From NCBI GenBank assembly GCA_964526565.1, contig CAZGMC010000003.1, positions 1 through 64,000 of the forward strand: 64,000 nt of DNA, in the 5' to 3' direction. This document shows, piece after piece, positions 17,972 through 26,014 of this stretch. The position numbers were made by a program, and so were the translations under genes. Source of the DNA: CAZGMC01 sp964526565 (GTDB lineage: Bacteria; Pseudomonadota; Alphaproteobacteria; DSM-16000; Inquilinaceae). Each line of letters opens with the position of its first letter. Within the stretch, counting starts at the first letter, position 1. Under the pieces are notes generated by a model that was not told the origin of the DNA, made no database searches, and was given only the letters and a program-made list of their open reading frames with translations.

Positions 17972-18275
17972 GTGACGATCCCCTCGCGTGGCCGACAGCC
18001 ACTTCCAGCCCGAGCGCCTCGGCCACGGCATGGATGTCGGACAAATCACCAATGACGCGCACCGCTGGGGCCGGCACCGTCTTGATCAGGGTCGGGGTCG
18101 CGAGCAGGCGCTCCTGCTCCGCGAGCTCGGGCTTTTCGAGGATGTCGATGACCTCGTATCCGTGCCCGGCCCCGGTCAAATGCCGCATGAGCGACTGCAG
18201 GTTGGCGATGGCCAACTGCGACCGTGGGGTACGCCCGATAACGTACAATTTTAGGTGATATTTCGGCACGTCCAC
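17964..18275 (-). CDS. kaiB: KaiB
   Basis: A 103-residue thioredoxin-like protein with a GTG start. YHLKLYVIGRTPRSQLAIAN and YEVIDILEKPELAEQ, followed by LLATPTLIKT, match the KaiB family along its whole length. KaiB binds the KaiC CI ring after a fold switch and resets the phosphorylation cycle. The gene overlaps kaiC by 8 nt. The 224 bp upstream of it to pth should hold the operon promoter; I see no clear box. Confidence 0.95.
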   Translation of the reverse strand: MDVPKYHLKLYVIGRTPRSQLAIANLQSLMRHLTGAGHGYEVIDILEKPELAEQERLLATPTLIKTVPAPAVRVIGDLSDIHAVAEALGLEVAVGHARGSSHG

Positions 18276-18499
18276 TCAGGCGGGCTCGACTCGGCACAAC
18301 GGTGACCGCGACGTCACCAGACAAGAGATCCTATCAGACAAAGGTCGGTGCCGCCATGGCCGATCGCACCGGCATGAACGCCACGGATCCGCCCCGCTTG
18401 TCAACTGCAACGAGACAGACATTCGGCATAAGACCCTTTCCCTGACGTAGCGTCCGGGTATTCGGCCGGACAGGACAGCGCTGATTCCGGCCACTCCGG

Positions 18500-19090
18500 T
18501 CACTCCGGGGCGGCACCGGAGGCCTCCTGCGTCAGCAGCGCCACCCGGCTCATGAACCGGTCGGGCTGGCCGGCGGCGAGCAGGGGTGCGGCCGCCGCCA
18601 CCGCCTCCAGCAGGGGATCGAGCCAGGCTTCGTCGCTCTTGGCGAAGTCGTGCAGGACGTAGTCGTGGACCAGCCGCTTGTCGCCGGGATGGCCGATGCC
18701 CAGACGCACGCGCCAATACTCCGCGCCGATGTGCCGGTCGATGGACCGGAGGCCGTTGTGGCCGCCGGCGCCTCCACCGCGCTTGACCCGGCATTTGCCC
18801 GGTGCCAGGTCAAGATCGTCGTGGATCACCACGACGCGGTCGGGTGCCAGCTTGTAGAAGCGCACCGCCTCGCCCACGGCATGGCCGGAGTCGTTCATGT
18901 AGGTGGCCGGCTTGAGCGCCAGGACCTTGTCCCCGGCCAGGGCGCCGTCGGCGACCTGGCCGCGAAACTTGTGGCGCCACGGGCCGAAGCCATGGCGGTG
19001 GACGATGTCGTCCACCGCCATGTAGCCGATGTTGTGCCGGTTGTAGGCATACCCCGAACCGGGATTGCCGAGGCCGACGAGCAGCAGCAT
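18500..19090 (-). CDS. pth: Peptidyl-tRNA hydrolase
   Basis: A 196-residue enzyme that cleaves peptidyl-tRNA to recycle tRNA. LLLVGLGNPGSGYAYNRHNI contains the catalytic His and conserved Asn, and VIHDDLDLAPGKCRVK carries the catalytic Asp. GGGAGGHNGLRSI is the substrate-binding loop. The ATG at 19090 is preferred over an in-frame TTG at 19108 because MLLLVGLGNPG is the family N-terminus. The gene follows rplY by 27 nt, the common L25-Pth arrangement. Confidence 0.95.
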   Translation of the reverse strand: MLLLVGLGNPGSGYAYNRHNIGYMAVDDIVHRHGFGPWRHKFRGQVADGALAGDKVLALKPATYMNDSGHAVGEAVRFYKLAPDRVVVIHDDLDLAPGKCRVKRGGGAGGHNGLRSIDRHIGAEYWRVRLGIGHPGDKRLVHDYVLHDFAKSDEAWLDPLLEAVAAAAPLLAAGQPDRFMSRVALLTQEASGAAPE

Positions 19091-19117
19091 GGCCGGGGCG
19101 AGCGCCAACCGGCCGGC

Positions 19118-19720
19118 TTACGCCGCCTCGCCGGCGCCGGGCTCGGACTTGAGTCCCGACGGGGCGACAACGGTGGCCACGGTGAAGTCGCGGTCGGTGA
19201 TTGCCGGGCGCACGCCTTCAGGCAGGGACACGTCGCTGATGTGGATCGAATCGCCAAGCTCGCGGCCGGTCAGGTCCACGGTGATGTGGTCGGGGATGCG
19301 GTCGGCGCGGCACACCAGTTCGATCTCGTAGCGCACGACATTGAGCACACCGCCGATCTTGAGGCCCGGCGACCGGTCGTCGTTGATGAACTGCACCGGC
19401 ACCTCGACGCTGATCGTCGTCGATTCGCTGACGCGCAGGAAGTCGAAGTGCAGCGGCTCGTCCGTGACCGGGTCGTACTGGATGTCGCGGGCGAGGGTCA
19501 GCTCGCCGTTGCCGTCGTACTCGATCTGCAGCGGGTGCGTGGTGAACGCAGGGTCCTTGAGCAGCTTGTTCATGGTCAGGCGGTCCACATGGACCATGAC
19601 CGCCGGCTTGCCGTCGCCGTAGATCACGCCAGGGATCCGGCTGGCCCGCCGCACCGCGCGGGCTGCCCCCTTGCCGGCCCGCTCGCGGCGTTCGGCGGCG
19701 ATGGTGATGGTCTCGGCCAT
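19118..19720 (-). CDS. rplY: 50S ribosomal protein L25 (Ctc/TL5 form)
   Basis: A 200-residue protein of the long CTC form: an N-terminal L25 domain binding 5S rRNA (about residues 1-95, ERRERAGKGAARAVRR then IPGVIYGDGKPA) and a C-terminal beta domain (DRIPDHITVDLTGRELGDSI). The ATG is preceded by AAGGAG nine bases upstream. It is coupled in transcription to pth. A strong hairpin lies 28 bp upstream. Confidence 0.96.
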   Translation of the reverse strand: MAETITIAAERRERAGKGAARAVRRASRIPGVIYGDGKPAVMVHVDRLTMNKLLKDPAFTTHPLQIEYDGNGELTLARDIQYDPVTDEPLHFDFLRVSESTTISVEVPVQFINDDRSPGLKIGGVLNVVRYEIELVCRADRIPDHITVDLTGRELGDSIHISDVSLPEGVRPAITDRDFTVATVVAPSGLKSEPGAGEAA

Positions 19721-19747
19721 CGCTGATGTCTCCTTCCAATGACGAAA

Positions 19748-19777
19748 GGACGCCGGCCTCCAGGGGTGCCGGCGTCC
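19748..19777 (-). terminator. Perfect 10-bp hairpin between the hydrolase gene and rplY
   Basis: GGACGCCGGC at 19748-19757 pairs perfectly with GCCGGCGTCC at 19768-19777 around a 10-nt loop. On the minus strand the stem is followed by TTTCGTC. It lies 71 bp past the hydrolase stop and 28 bp before the rplY start. It fits a terminator for the hydrolase gene; a leader attenuator for rplY is possible. Confidence 0.6.
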
Positions 19778-19847
19778 ATGCAGTCACGTTATGTAGCAGT
19801 GGCCGTCTGAAATGTCCAACACCGGCCGCCGCGCTGGCCGTCCGGGT

Positions 19848-20660
19848 TCACGCCGCCACGGCCAGCTCGGGCATCACTGCGGTCTCCAGCCAGCCCAGCA
19901 GGTGCTCCGCGGCCACCTCCCAGTCGGGCTCCAGCATCATGGCGTGGGCCATGTTCGGGAACACCGTCGCGGCGCACCCGAAGTGGCGGGCCATGGCCTC
20001 GACGACATTGGGCGGCACGAACACGTCGTTCTCCGCGCCCTGGACCAGGATCGGCAGCCCGTTGACGTGGCTGCGCGGCAGGTCGAAGCCCAGCATGTCG
20101 AACACGACGCAGGACGATTCGGGCTGCCAGCGATGGAAATAGGCGCGCACCTTGTCCTCCGGCATGTGCGGCGAGAACAGGATCCGGCGCACCAGCGGAT
20201 AGGCCTGGGGCATGAACGGCCCGATGACCTGCAGCCAGCAGATCTGCTGGAACAGGATCGGGTCGCGCAGGAACATGTCGATGGAGGTCATCAGCAGGCC
20301 CTCGGGCGGCAGCGACGCCATCAGGACCGCCCCGGCGGCCTCGTGCCGCTGCAGGTACTTCTGCACCACCATGCCGCCCATGGAGTGGCCGATCAGCACC
20401 GGCAGCTTGCCCAGCCCCAGCACCGTGTCGTGGACATCGGCCACATAGTCGGCCAGCCCGGCCAGGGGCAGCGTGTCGCGGCCCTCGCTGCGGCCGTGGC
20501 CGCGCAGGCTTACCGCGTGCGCCTCATAGCCGTTGCGGGCGAAGTACGGCAGGAAATGCTCCTCCCATACCCAGGCGCCGGAATTTGCGCCGTGCACGAA
20601 CAGCAGCGGTATCGGCCGGCCCAGGCCTTTTGGGTGGCGGCTTATGACCTCGAGTCTCAT
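19848..20660 (-). CDS. Alpha/beta hydrolase
   Basis: A 270-residue enzyme starting at MRLEVISRHPKG, with GGAG upstream. PLLFVHGANSGAWVWE is the oxyanion HG-region and LRGHGRSEG the following loop. IGHSMGGMVVQ holds the nucleophile Ser (GxSxG). A late Asp (VQGAENDVF) and His (FPNMAHAMML) complete the triad. The substrate is unknown; probably an ester or lipid-type molecule. It is monocistronic. Confidence 0.88.
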   Translation of the reverse strand: MRLEVISRHPKGLGRPIPLLFVHGANSGAWVWEEHFLPYFARNGYEAHAVSLRGHGRSEGRDTLPLAGLADYVADVHDTVLGLGKLPVLIGHSMGGMVVQKYLQRHEAAGAVLMASLPPEGLLMTSIDMFLRDPILFQQICWLQVIGPFMPQAYPLVRRILFSPHMPEDKVRAYFHRWQPESSCVVFDMLGFDLPRSHVNGLPILVQGAENDVFVPPNVVEAMARHFGCAATVFPNMAHAMMLEPDWEVAAEHLLGWLETAVMPELAVAA

Positions 20661-20834
20661 TGCAACTCCATGCCTTGCTGGAAGCCTCCGTAGACACCGA
20701 GCCGAACGGATGGTTGCGCAGACGCCGACGGCGTCGGCGATCGCACCGCGATCGGCGACCATGCGGGGGGGAAGTTGTTGAGCTTAACGGCTGTTCTGGA
20801 ACGATTCCAGCGCAATTCGCGGGATGCAGCCATG

Positions 20835-21188
20835 TCAGGGAACGGGACAGGGCGACACCCCGAACAGCCACGCGTGCAGGTGGAGCAGCAGCAGGGCCAC
20901 CGGCAGCGCCACGATCGCCACGTACGGTCCCGCATTGCCGGCGAACCACAGCCACTGGCCGGGCGGCGCGGCGGTGCAGGCCAGGATCAGCCAGGCCAGC
21001 GCCGCCACCGCGATCAGCGAGTACAGGCCGTTGTACGCCTGCTCGCCCAGCCGGGCGACGAGCACGCCGCGCAGCGCCGTGCTGGAGATGCCGAAATGGC
21101 CGGCGACGAACACCGCCGCGGCCAGCCACACCTCCGCCATGGTACCGGTCATCGGATGGGTGCCCTCGGCACGGATGTTCGGAGACAT
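20835..21188 (-). pseudogene. NnrU-like membrane protein, C-terminally truncated
   Basis: The 117-residue frame contains GHFGISSTALRGVLVARLGE then YNGLYSLIAVAALAWLILAC, characteristic of the NnrU/NnuR family of denitrification-linked membrane proteins. It has three predicted membrane helices. NnrU proteins are usually about 190-230 residues and continue with a heme-associated ITRHP-type segment; here the frame stops after HAWLFGVSPCPVP. I read it as a truncated remnant, though a short functional form is possible. Confidence 0.55.
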
Positions 21189-21283
21189 GCGCGCCGTAGC
21201 GGCGCCGTGCAGCCAGTCATGGCACCACCGAACCGCCCGGGCAAGGGCGCGGGACAGGCGCGGCCAAAGGCGCCGGCGGTGCC

Positions 21284-21631
21284 TCAGCCGTCACGGGGCA
21301 GGCGCGCGGCCCAGGCCGCCAGTGCCGGCATCAGGGCGGCCGGGTCGCCGGCCAGGTGCACGGTCTTGCGCCGGCTGGTGGCGCCGGCCGTCACGGCGAC
21401 GGCCGAGCGGGTCACGCGCCACTCGCCGGCCAGCAGCCTGACCAGCGCCGCATTGGCCTTGCCGCCCTCCGCCGCGGCGGTGACCGTTACCTTCAGCACC
21501 GTGCCGCCGTCGGCCTCGCGTGCCAGGCCCGTGACGGCGGTGCGCGACGCCTTTGGCGCCAACCGCACCGCAATGCGCACGCCGTCCGCGGCGGCGGCGA
21601 ACGGCAGATCGTCAGAGGTAGGCGCCGCCAT
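21284..21631 (-). CDS. DUF167 (YggU) family protein
   Basis: A 115-residue protein. IAVRLAPKASRTAVTG is the conserved opening of the DUF167 domain, and AAEGGKANAALVRLLA and RRKTVHL are its core motifs. It is a small cytosolic fold of unknown function. The start lies 20 nt inside the end of the YggT gene, an order conserved in proteobacteria. Confidence 0.9.
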   Translation of the reverse strand: MAAPTSDDLPFAAAADGVRIAVRLAPKASRTAVTGLAREADGGTVLKVTVTAAAEGGKANAALVRLLAGEWRVTRSAVAVTAGATSRRKTVHLAGDPAALMPALAAWAARLPRDG

Positions 21632-21923
21632 GCATCGCGCGCAGGATGTTGGCCAGCACCATCTGCGCGAAGATGATCAGCAGGATCAGGATCACGGGCG
21701 AGATGTCGATGCCGCCCAGATTGGGCATGAACCGCCGGATCGGCCTGAGCGCCGGTTCGGTCAGGCGGTACAGCACGTTGCCGACCATGTAGACGAACTG
21801 GTTGCGCGTGTTGACGACGTTGAACGCCACCAGCCAGCTGAGGATGGCGGAGATGATGATCACCCAGATGTAGATGTCGAGCGCGACGATGACGATCCGG
21901 ATCAGCGGGTCGATAATGATCAT
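21612..21923 (-). CDS. YggT family membrane protein
   Basis: A 103-residue protein with hydrophobic helices at about residues 8-30 and 75-97. VNTRNQFVYMVGNVLYRLTE followed by PALRPIRRFMP is the YggT signature. The family is linked to osmotic tolerance and, in some lineages, cell division. It overlaps and precedes the DUF167 gene. Confidence 0.92.
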   Translation of the reverse strand: MIIIDPLIRIVIVALDIYIWVIIISAILSWLVAFNVVNTRNQFVYMVGNVLYRLTEPALRPIRRFMPNLGGIDISPVILILLIIFAQMVLANILRAMHGGAYL

Positions 21924-22203
21924 TGGCCCTTTCCGTCGGTCCCTGCTTGCCGGCCTCCCGGCCCGCCCTTACATAGGCCACGAGGTGGCGGAACGCCAGC
22001 CGCGCAACGCTGCGCGCGGCACGGTTGTCACGTACGTCGCAGTGCTCAAGGTACGTCGGACCAACGCCGGCGCAAGGCCGCACCGGAGCGGCGGTGCGTC
22101 TCCAGGCGTTCGGGCCGGATGCTTGACAAGCCCGCCGCCGGCTGCCCATAGTGGCGGTCACACCCCGCCGCTGGCGGGGTCTATTCGTATTGCGAGATCG
22201 TGT

Positions 22204-22279
<76 letters not shown>

Positions 22280-22477
22280 GTATCCGTCCGGGCATCGACA
22301 CCCGGTCCCTGTTCGCACAGTGGCTGCCGCGGGCTACAGCGCCGCCGCCGCAAGCCGCCGCGGTCCGTTGCCGCGCGATCCCGTTAATCCATATCTAATT
22401 GGTTCGCTACATCATGAACGGGGCTGCCGCGTGGGGCCGGTGGTCCGCCGTCCGAGCCGCCGTGCCTGGGAGTCATT

Positions 22478-22897
22478 GTGAGCGGAGTGATTGCACCGTC
22501 GGCGTTCTTCGACAAGACGTACAATGACGCCTTCTCGCTGGTGATCGAGGCGCGCAACTATTTTGCCTACCGCGAACCCCAGGACGTGCGCCACCTCGAT
22601 GCCGACGCGCGGCTGCTGGTCAGCCAGGAGACCATGCGCATCACCTGCCGGCTGACACAGGTCATGGCCTGGCTGTTCTGCCAGCGCGCCGTCCACAACG
22701 GCGAACGGCCGGAGGAATGGGCGCTGGCCGACGACTACGCCCTGGGCGGAGAGAACGTCTGCCTCGACGACCGCTGGACGGATGACGGCCGGCTGCCGCC
22801 GGCGGTGCGCAGTCTGCTCGACCGCTCGCACCAGCTCTACGTGCGCATCAGCCGGCTCGACCGGATGGCGCGGCAGCACGCGCGGTCAGCCTCGTGA
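22478..22897 (+). CDS. DUF1465 family protein
   Basis: A 139-residue protein with a GTG start. TYNDAFSLVIEARNYF, SQETMRITCRLTQVMAWLFC and QRAVHNGE match DUF1465, a small helical family almost confined to Alphaproteobacteria and of unknown function. The stop overlaps the start of rsmB, so the two are coupled. Confidence 0.85.
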   Translation: MSGVIAPSAFFDKTYNDAFSLVIEARNYFAYREPQDVRHLDADARLLVSQETMRITCRLTQVMAWLFCQRAVHNGERPEEWALADDYALGGENVCLDDRWTDDGRLPPAVRSLLDRSHQLYVRISRLDRMARQHARSAS

Positions 22898-24234
22898 TGC
22901 CGCTTCCGCGGGCGCGGCGGGCCACGGCCGGGCCGCGGCGGACGGCCGCGGGGCTGCCGGCCCGGCAGGCGGCGCTCGGCCTGCTGCGCGCCGTCCTGGT
23001 GCACGCCCGGCCGCTGGAGGAGACCTTCGAACAGGACGCCGACATCACGGCCCTGGCGCCGCGCGACCGCGCCTTCGCCCGCCTGCTCGTCGCCACGGTG
23101 CTGCGCCGGCTGGGTCAGCTCGACGCCCTGATCACCGCCAGCCTAGCCCACCGCCTGCCGCGCCGCGCCGTCGGCGTGCGCGACGTGCTGCGCCTGGGTG
23201 CGGCCCAGTTGCTGTGCCTGGACACGCCGCCCCACGCCGCGGTCGCCACCGCCGTGGCGCTGGCCGAGGCCGATGGCCTGGCCGGCTACAAGGGGCTGGT
23301 CAACGCCGTGCTGCGCCGGCTGGGGCGCGAGGGGCCGGCCCGGTTTGCCGCCCAGGACGCCGCCCGGCTCAACACGCCCGACTGGCTGTGGCAGGCCTGG
23401 ACCGCCGCCCATGGCGAGGCGACGACGCGCGCCATCGCCGCCGCCCACCTGGACGAGGCGCCGCTGGACCTGTCGGTGAAGGCCGAGCCGGCGGCCTGGG
23501 CCGACCGCCTGGCGGCGACGCTGCTGCCCACCGGCACGTTGCGCCGCCCGTCCGGCGGCCTGGTGACCGAGCTGCCCGGCCATGCCGGGGGCGCGTGGTG
23601 GGTGCAGGACGCCGGCGCCGCCCTGCCGGCGCGGCTGTTCGGCGACGTGGCCGGGCTGCCGGTGGCCGACCTGTGCGCCGCGCCGGGCGGCAAGACGGCC
23701 CAGCTGGCCGCCGCCGGGGCGAGGGTCACGGCCATCGACCGGTCGGCCGGCCGGCTGGCGCTGGTGCGCGGCAATCTCGACCGCCTCGGCCTGGACGCCG
23801 AGCTGATCGCCGCCGACGCTGCCGACTGGCGGCCTGCCACGCCGTTCCCCGCGGTCCTGCTCGACGCGCCGTGCACGTCGACCGGCACGATCCGCCGCCA
23901 CCCCGACATCCAGCGCCTCAAGGGTCCCGGCGATGTGGCCGCCCTGGCCGGAGTGCAGGCCCGCCTGCTGGCCCATGCCGGCACGCTGACGGCGCCGGGC
24001 GGACTGCTGGTCTACTGCACCTGTTCGCTGCAGCCGGAGGAGGGCCGCCGCCAGGTCGAGGCGTTCCTGGCCGCCGGCGCCCCGTTCCGCCGCGAGCCGA
24101 TCGACGCGGCCGAGATCGGCGGTCTGGCCGAGGCGGTGCGGCCCGACGGCGACGTCCAGACCCTGCCCTGCCACGCCGCCGCCTGGGGTGGCGTGGACGG
24201 ATTCTACATCTGCCGGCTGCGCCGCGTGGCGTAA
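22897..24234 (+). CDS. rsmB: 16S rRNA (cytosine-C5) methyltransferase, RsmB family
   Basis: A 445-residue protein: an N-terminal NusB-like RNA-binding domain (about residues 20-150) followed by a NOL1/NOP2/Sun methyltransferase domain. The SAM motif is VADLCAAPGGKTAQLAAAG. The two catalytic cysteines are in LLDAPCTSTGTIRRHP and VYCTCSLQPEEG. It methylates C967 of 16S rRNA in E. coli. The ATG shares its A with the previous stop (TGATG); a GTG 3 nt upstream is an alternative. Confidence 0.94.
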   Translation: MPLPRARRATAGPRRTAAGLPARQAALGLLRAVLVHARPLEETFEQDADITALAPRDRAFARLLVATVLRRLGQLDALITASLAHRLPRRAVGVRDVLRLGAAQLLCLDTPPHAAVATAVALAEADGLAGYKGLVNAVLRRLGREGPARFAAQDAARLNTPDWLWQAWTAAHGEATTRAIAAAHLDEAPLDLSVKAEPAAWADRLAATLLPTGTLRRPSGGLVTELPGHAGGAWWVQDAGAALPARLFGDVAGLPVADLCAAPGGKTAQLAAAGARVTAIDRSAGRLALVRGNLDRLGLDAELIAADAADWRPATPFPAVLLDAPCTSTGTIRRHPDIQRLKGPGDVAALAGVQARLLAHAGTLTAPGGLLVYCTCSLQPEEGRRQVEAFLAAGAPFRREPIDAAEIGGLAEAVRPDGDVQTLPCHAAAWGGVDGFYICRLRRVA

Positions 24235-24380
24235 GGCGGGCCGGCAGCAGCGCCTCGATCGGCGGGAAACGCCAGGGTGACGCGCAGGCCGGGGGCGTTG
24301 TCGACCAGGTCCAGGCGGCAGCCGTGCAGGCGGGCGACGGCATCGACCAGGCTCAGGCCCAGGCCATTGCCGGGCGTGGT
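24204..24380 (-). pseudogene. C-terminal fragment of a histidine kinase
   Basis: On the minus strand an open frame of 58 codons begins abruptly and reads TTPGNGLGLSLVDAVARLHG, the G2 box and last helix of a HATPase domain, then LRVTLAFP and a stop at 24204-24206. All upstream domains are missing: homology ends at about 24380, where an AT-rich insert begins. The fragment overlaps the rsmB stop convergently by 31 nt, so this was probably the native end of a kinase gene destroyed by insertion or deletion. Confidence 0.7.
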
Positions 24381-24399
24381 TGCAAATGAAAAAATGCTA

Positions 24400-24505
24400 G
24401 TCGTTGCGAGCGAAGCGAAGCCACCCAGCAGCGCAGCAAACGCAGCTCATGATCTGCCCAACTGACAGCGGCAGGCCTGGGTTGCTTCGCTGCGCTCGCA
24501 ATGAC
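24400..24505. repeat. REP-like palindromic element with 27-bp inverted arms
   Basis: The left arm 24400-24426 (GTCGTTGCGAGCGAAGCGAA...) and right arm 24479-24505 (complement starts GTCATTGCGAGCGCAGCGAA) match at 24 of 27 positions. This GCGAGCGAAGC-type sequence resembles intergenic palindromic repeats seen in several bacterial phyla. The spacer of 52 bp has no obvious coding capacity. No second copy was seen in the window. Confidence 0.75.
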
Positions 24506-24528
24506 AGTTTATTAGATTTCACTCCCTG

Positions 24529-24564
24529 TAATCTCAAGAAATAGACCATTACTGCTTGAGATTA
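24529..24564. repeat. Perfect 10-bp AT-rich inverted repeat
   Basis: TAATCTCAAG at 24529-24538 is the exact complement of CTTGAGATTA at 24555-24564, with a 16-nt spacer. It lies directly beside the REP-like element in DNA much poorer in GC than the rest of the window. It could be a terminator-like hairpin or a remnant of a mobile-element end. Confidence 0.65.
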
Positions 24565-24604
24565 TACTGTTTCCTTGCAGCCCGGATTGATTTCATCAAC
24601 TGCC

Positions 24605-24675
24605 ATCATCAGGACCAGCATCACGCCGAGCTGCAGCCCGTTGAGCACCTGCTCAAGGACCAGGAGGAGGCCCAT
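24605..24675 (-). pseudogene. Possible N-terminal fragment of a LivH-type ABC permease
   Basis: From an ATG at 24675 the minus strand reads MGLLLVLEQVLNGLQLGVML, very like the first helix of branched-chain amino-acid permease LivH (LEQLLNGLQ-G-ML type), then diverges after about 25 residues. No further permease sequence follows. The match is short and from memory of the family, so this is tentative. If right, it is another truncated gene in the same broken locus. Confidence 0.4.
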
Positions 24676-24723
24676 GGCGGCACGGCTGGCGGCCGCACCG
24701 GCGGTGGACCGCACGAAACCGTT

Positions 24724-25386
24724 TGGCAGGTGCCGGCCCCGGTATTCCCGATCATCCTGTACCACGGCGCCCGGCGATGGACCCTGCCGACCTCCGTTGC
24801 CGAAGCGTACGACCTGCCGGCGGACCTGGTAGCGCAGGGACTGCTCGACTTCCGCTATTCGCTGGTCGATCTTGGCGCGATCCCCGACGCCGAGCTGTCG
24901 CGCCACCCACCGCTGCAGGCCGGGCTGCTGGTCCTGATGTACGCCATGCGCGGCGATGATCCGTTCGAGACGCCGGAGGGCCTGATTGGCGCCGCCGCTG
25001 ACGCCGGCTTGGCCGAGGTTGTTCTTGTCGTCAGATATCTGTTCAAGGCCAGTGACATGATCGACCGGGACCGGCTGCAGGCCGTGGTTCCCCGTATTCT
25101 CCCGGGACAGGGAGGCGAAGTCGTGACGACCGTCGCAGAGCAACTCATGGCCGAAGGCTTGGCTCGGGGTCTGGCCGAAGGTAAAGCCAAAGGGTTGGCC
25201 GAGGGCGAAACGAGGGGCAGGGCTGCCGTGCTGCTGCGTCAGTTGGCCCGCCGGTTCGGCCCCATTGCGCCGCCGGTCGAAGGCCGGATCCGCGCGGCCG
25301 ACACACACCAGCTCGACCTGTGGAGCGATCGCATTCTGGAGGCCCGGACCCTCGACCAGGTGTTTGCCGCCGACCACCCTCATTGA
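24724..25386 (+). pseudogene. Rpn/transposase_31 family protein, N-terminus lost
   Basis: WQVPAPVFPIILYHGARRW begins the second half of an Rpn (recombination-promoting nuclease, PF04754-type) protein. It continues to a typical C-terminal repeat of charged LARGLAEGKAKGLAEGE followed by VLLRQLARRFG. The frame is open upstream to a TTG at 24556, but those 56 residues show no Rpn similarity and lack the catalytic D-x(n)-E-x-K core. The intact family member would be about 320 residues. I therefore call it a 5'-truncated remnant. Confidence 0.65.
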
Positions 25387-25417
25387 CCACCAGCACGCGC
25401 CAGCAGCGGCCGCTCAC

Positions 25418-25987
25418 CTATATCGCCTGCCCGGCCAGCCGGTCGCGCAGGAAGCGGGCGTGGGCGCGGGCGCCGTCCAGGTGGGGGTTGACGGACAGGG
25501 CCAGCTCGAACGCCTGCAGCGCCTCCTCGGGGCGGCCGAGGCGGATCAGGCACAGGCCCAGGCCGGACAGGGCACCGAAATGGCGCGGCTCAAGCGCCAG
25601 GACCGTCCGGAGGTCGGCAACGGAGCCGAGATAGTTGCCGCGCACGAACCGCACGGTGGCGCGCTTGTTCCAGCCCTCGGCGTATTGCGGTGCCATCTCG
25701 GTGACCTGGCCGAACAGGCGCTCGGCGGTATCGAGTGCGCCGCGGCGCAGCGCCACCGCGCCATCGCCCATCAGCCGCTGCACCTCGCCATCGTCGTCAG
25801 GGTAGACGGTCCAGATCGTCCAGATCAGGCGCTCGACCAGGGCCGCCTCGGCAGCGTCCTCGGTGTGCTGCAGCCGGTCGAACAGGCGATCGAGTCGGCT
25901 ATCCTCAAGCCCGGCGAGGGTCGCGCCGCCGACCAGGAAGCACATCGCGAAGGCTATGGCGAGTCGCACCACCATGCCCATCGACAT
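25418..25987 (-). CDS. Exported or membrane-anchored TPR protein
   Basis: A 189-residue protein with an N-terminal hydrophobic segment (VVRLAIAFAMCFLVGGATLA, about residues 6-25), a signal peptide or anchor. About three tetratricopeptide repeats follow, for example ALRRGALDTAERLFGQVTEM, AEGWNKRATVRFVRGNYLGS and SGLGLCLIRLGRPEEALQAF. A periplasmic scaffold role is inferred. It lies 27 nt downstream of glcF on the same strand. Confidence 0.8.
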   Translation of the reverse strand: MSMGMVVRLAIAFAMCFLVGGATLAGLEDSRLDRLFDRLQHTEDAAEAALVERLIWTIWTVYPDDDGEVQRLMGDGAVALRRGALDTAERLFGQVTEMAPQYAEGWNKRATVRFVRGNYLGSVADLRTVLALEPRHFGALSGLGLCLIRLGRPEEALQAFELALSVNPHLDGARAHARFLRDRLAGQAI

Positions 25988-26014
25988 GGCACGACGCCGC
26001 GACCCGGCAAGGGG

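Noticed and set aside
18334..18516. Small gene between pth and kaiB
   Set aside because: The 60-residue frame overlaps the pth end, lacks motifs and is Arg/Pro-rich as expected by chance.
24400..24564. Terminal inverted repeats of a complete insertion sequence
   Set aside because: No transposase frame lies between or beside the arms. The only Rpn-like remnant is outside and truncated.
24556..24723. N-terminal part of an intact 276-residue protein fused to the Rpn domain
   Set aside because: The TTG start lies inside a hairpin, these residues have no family similarity, and the opposite strand looks like a permease fragment.
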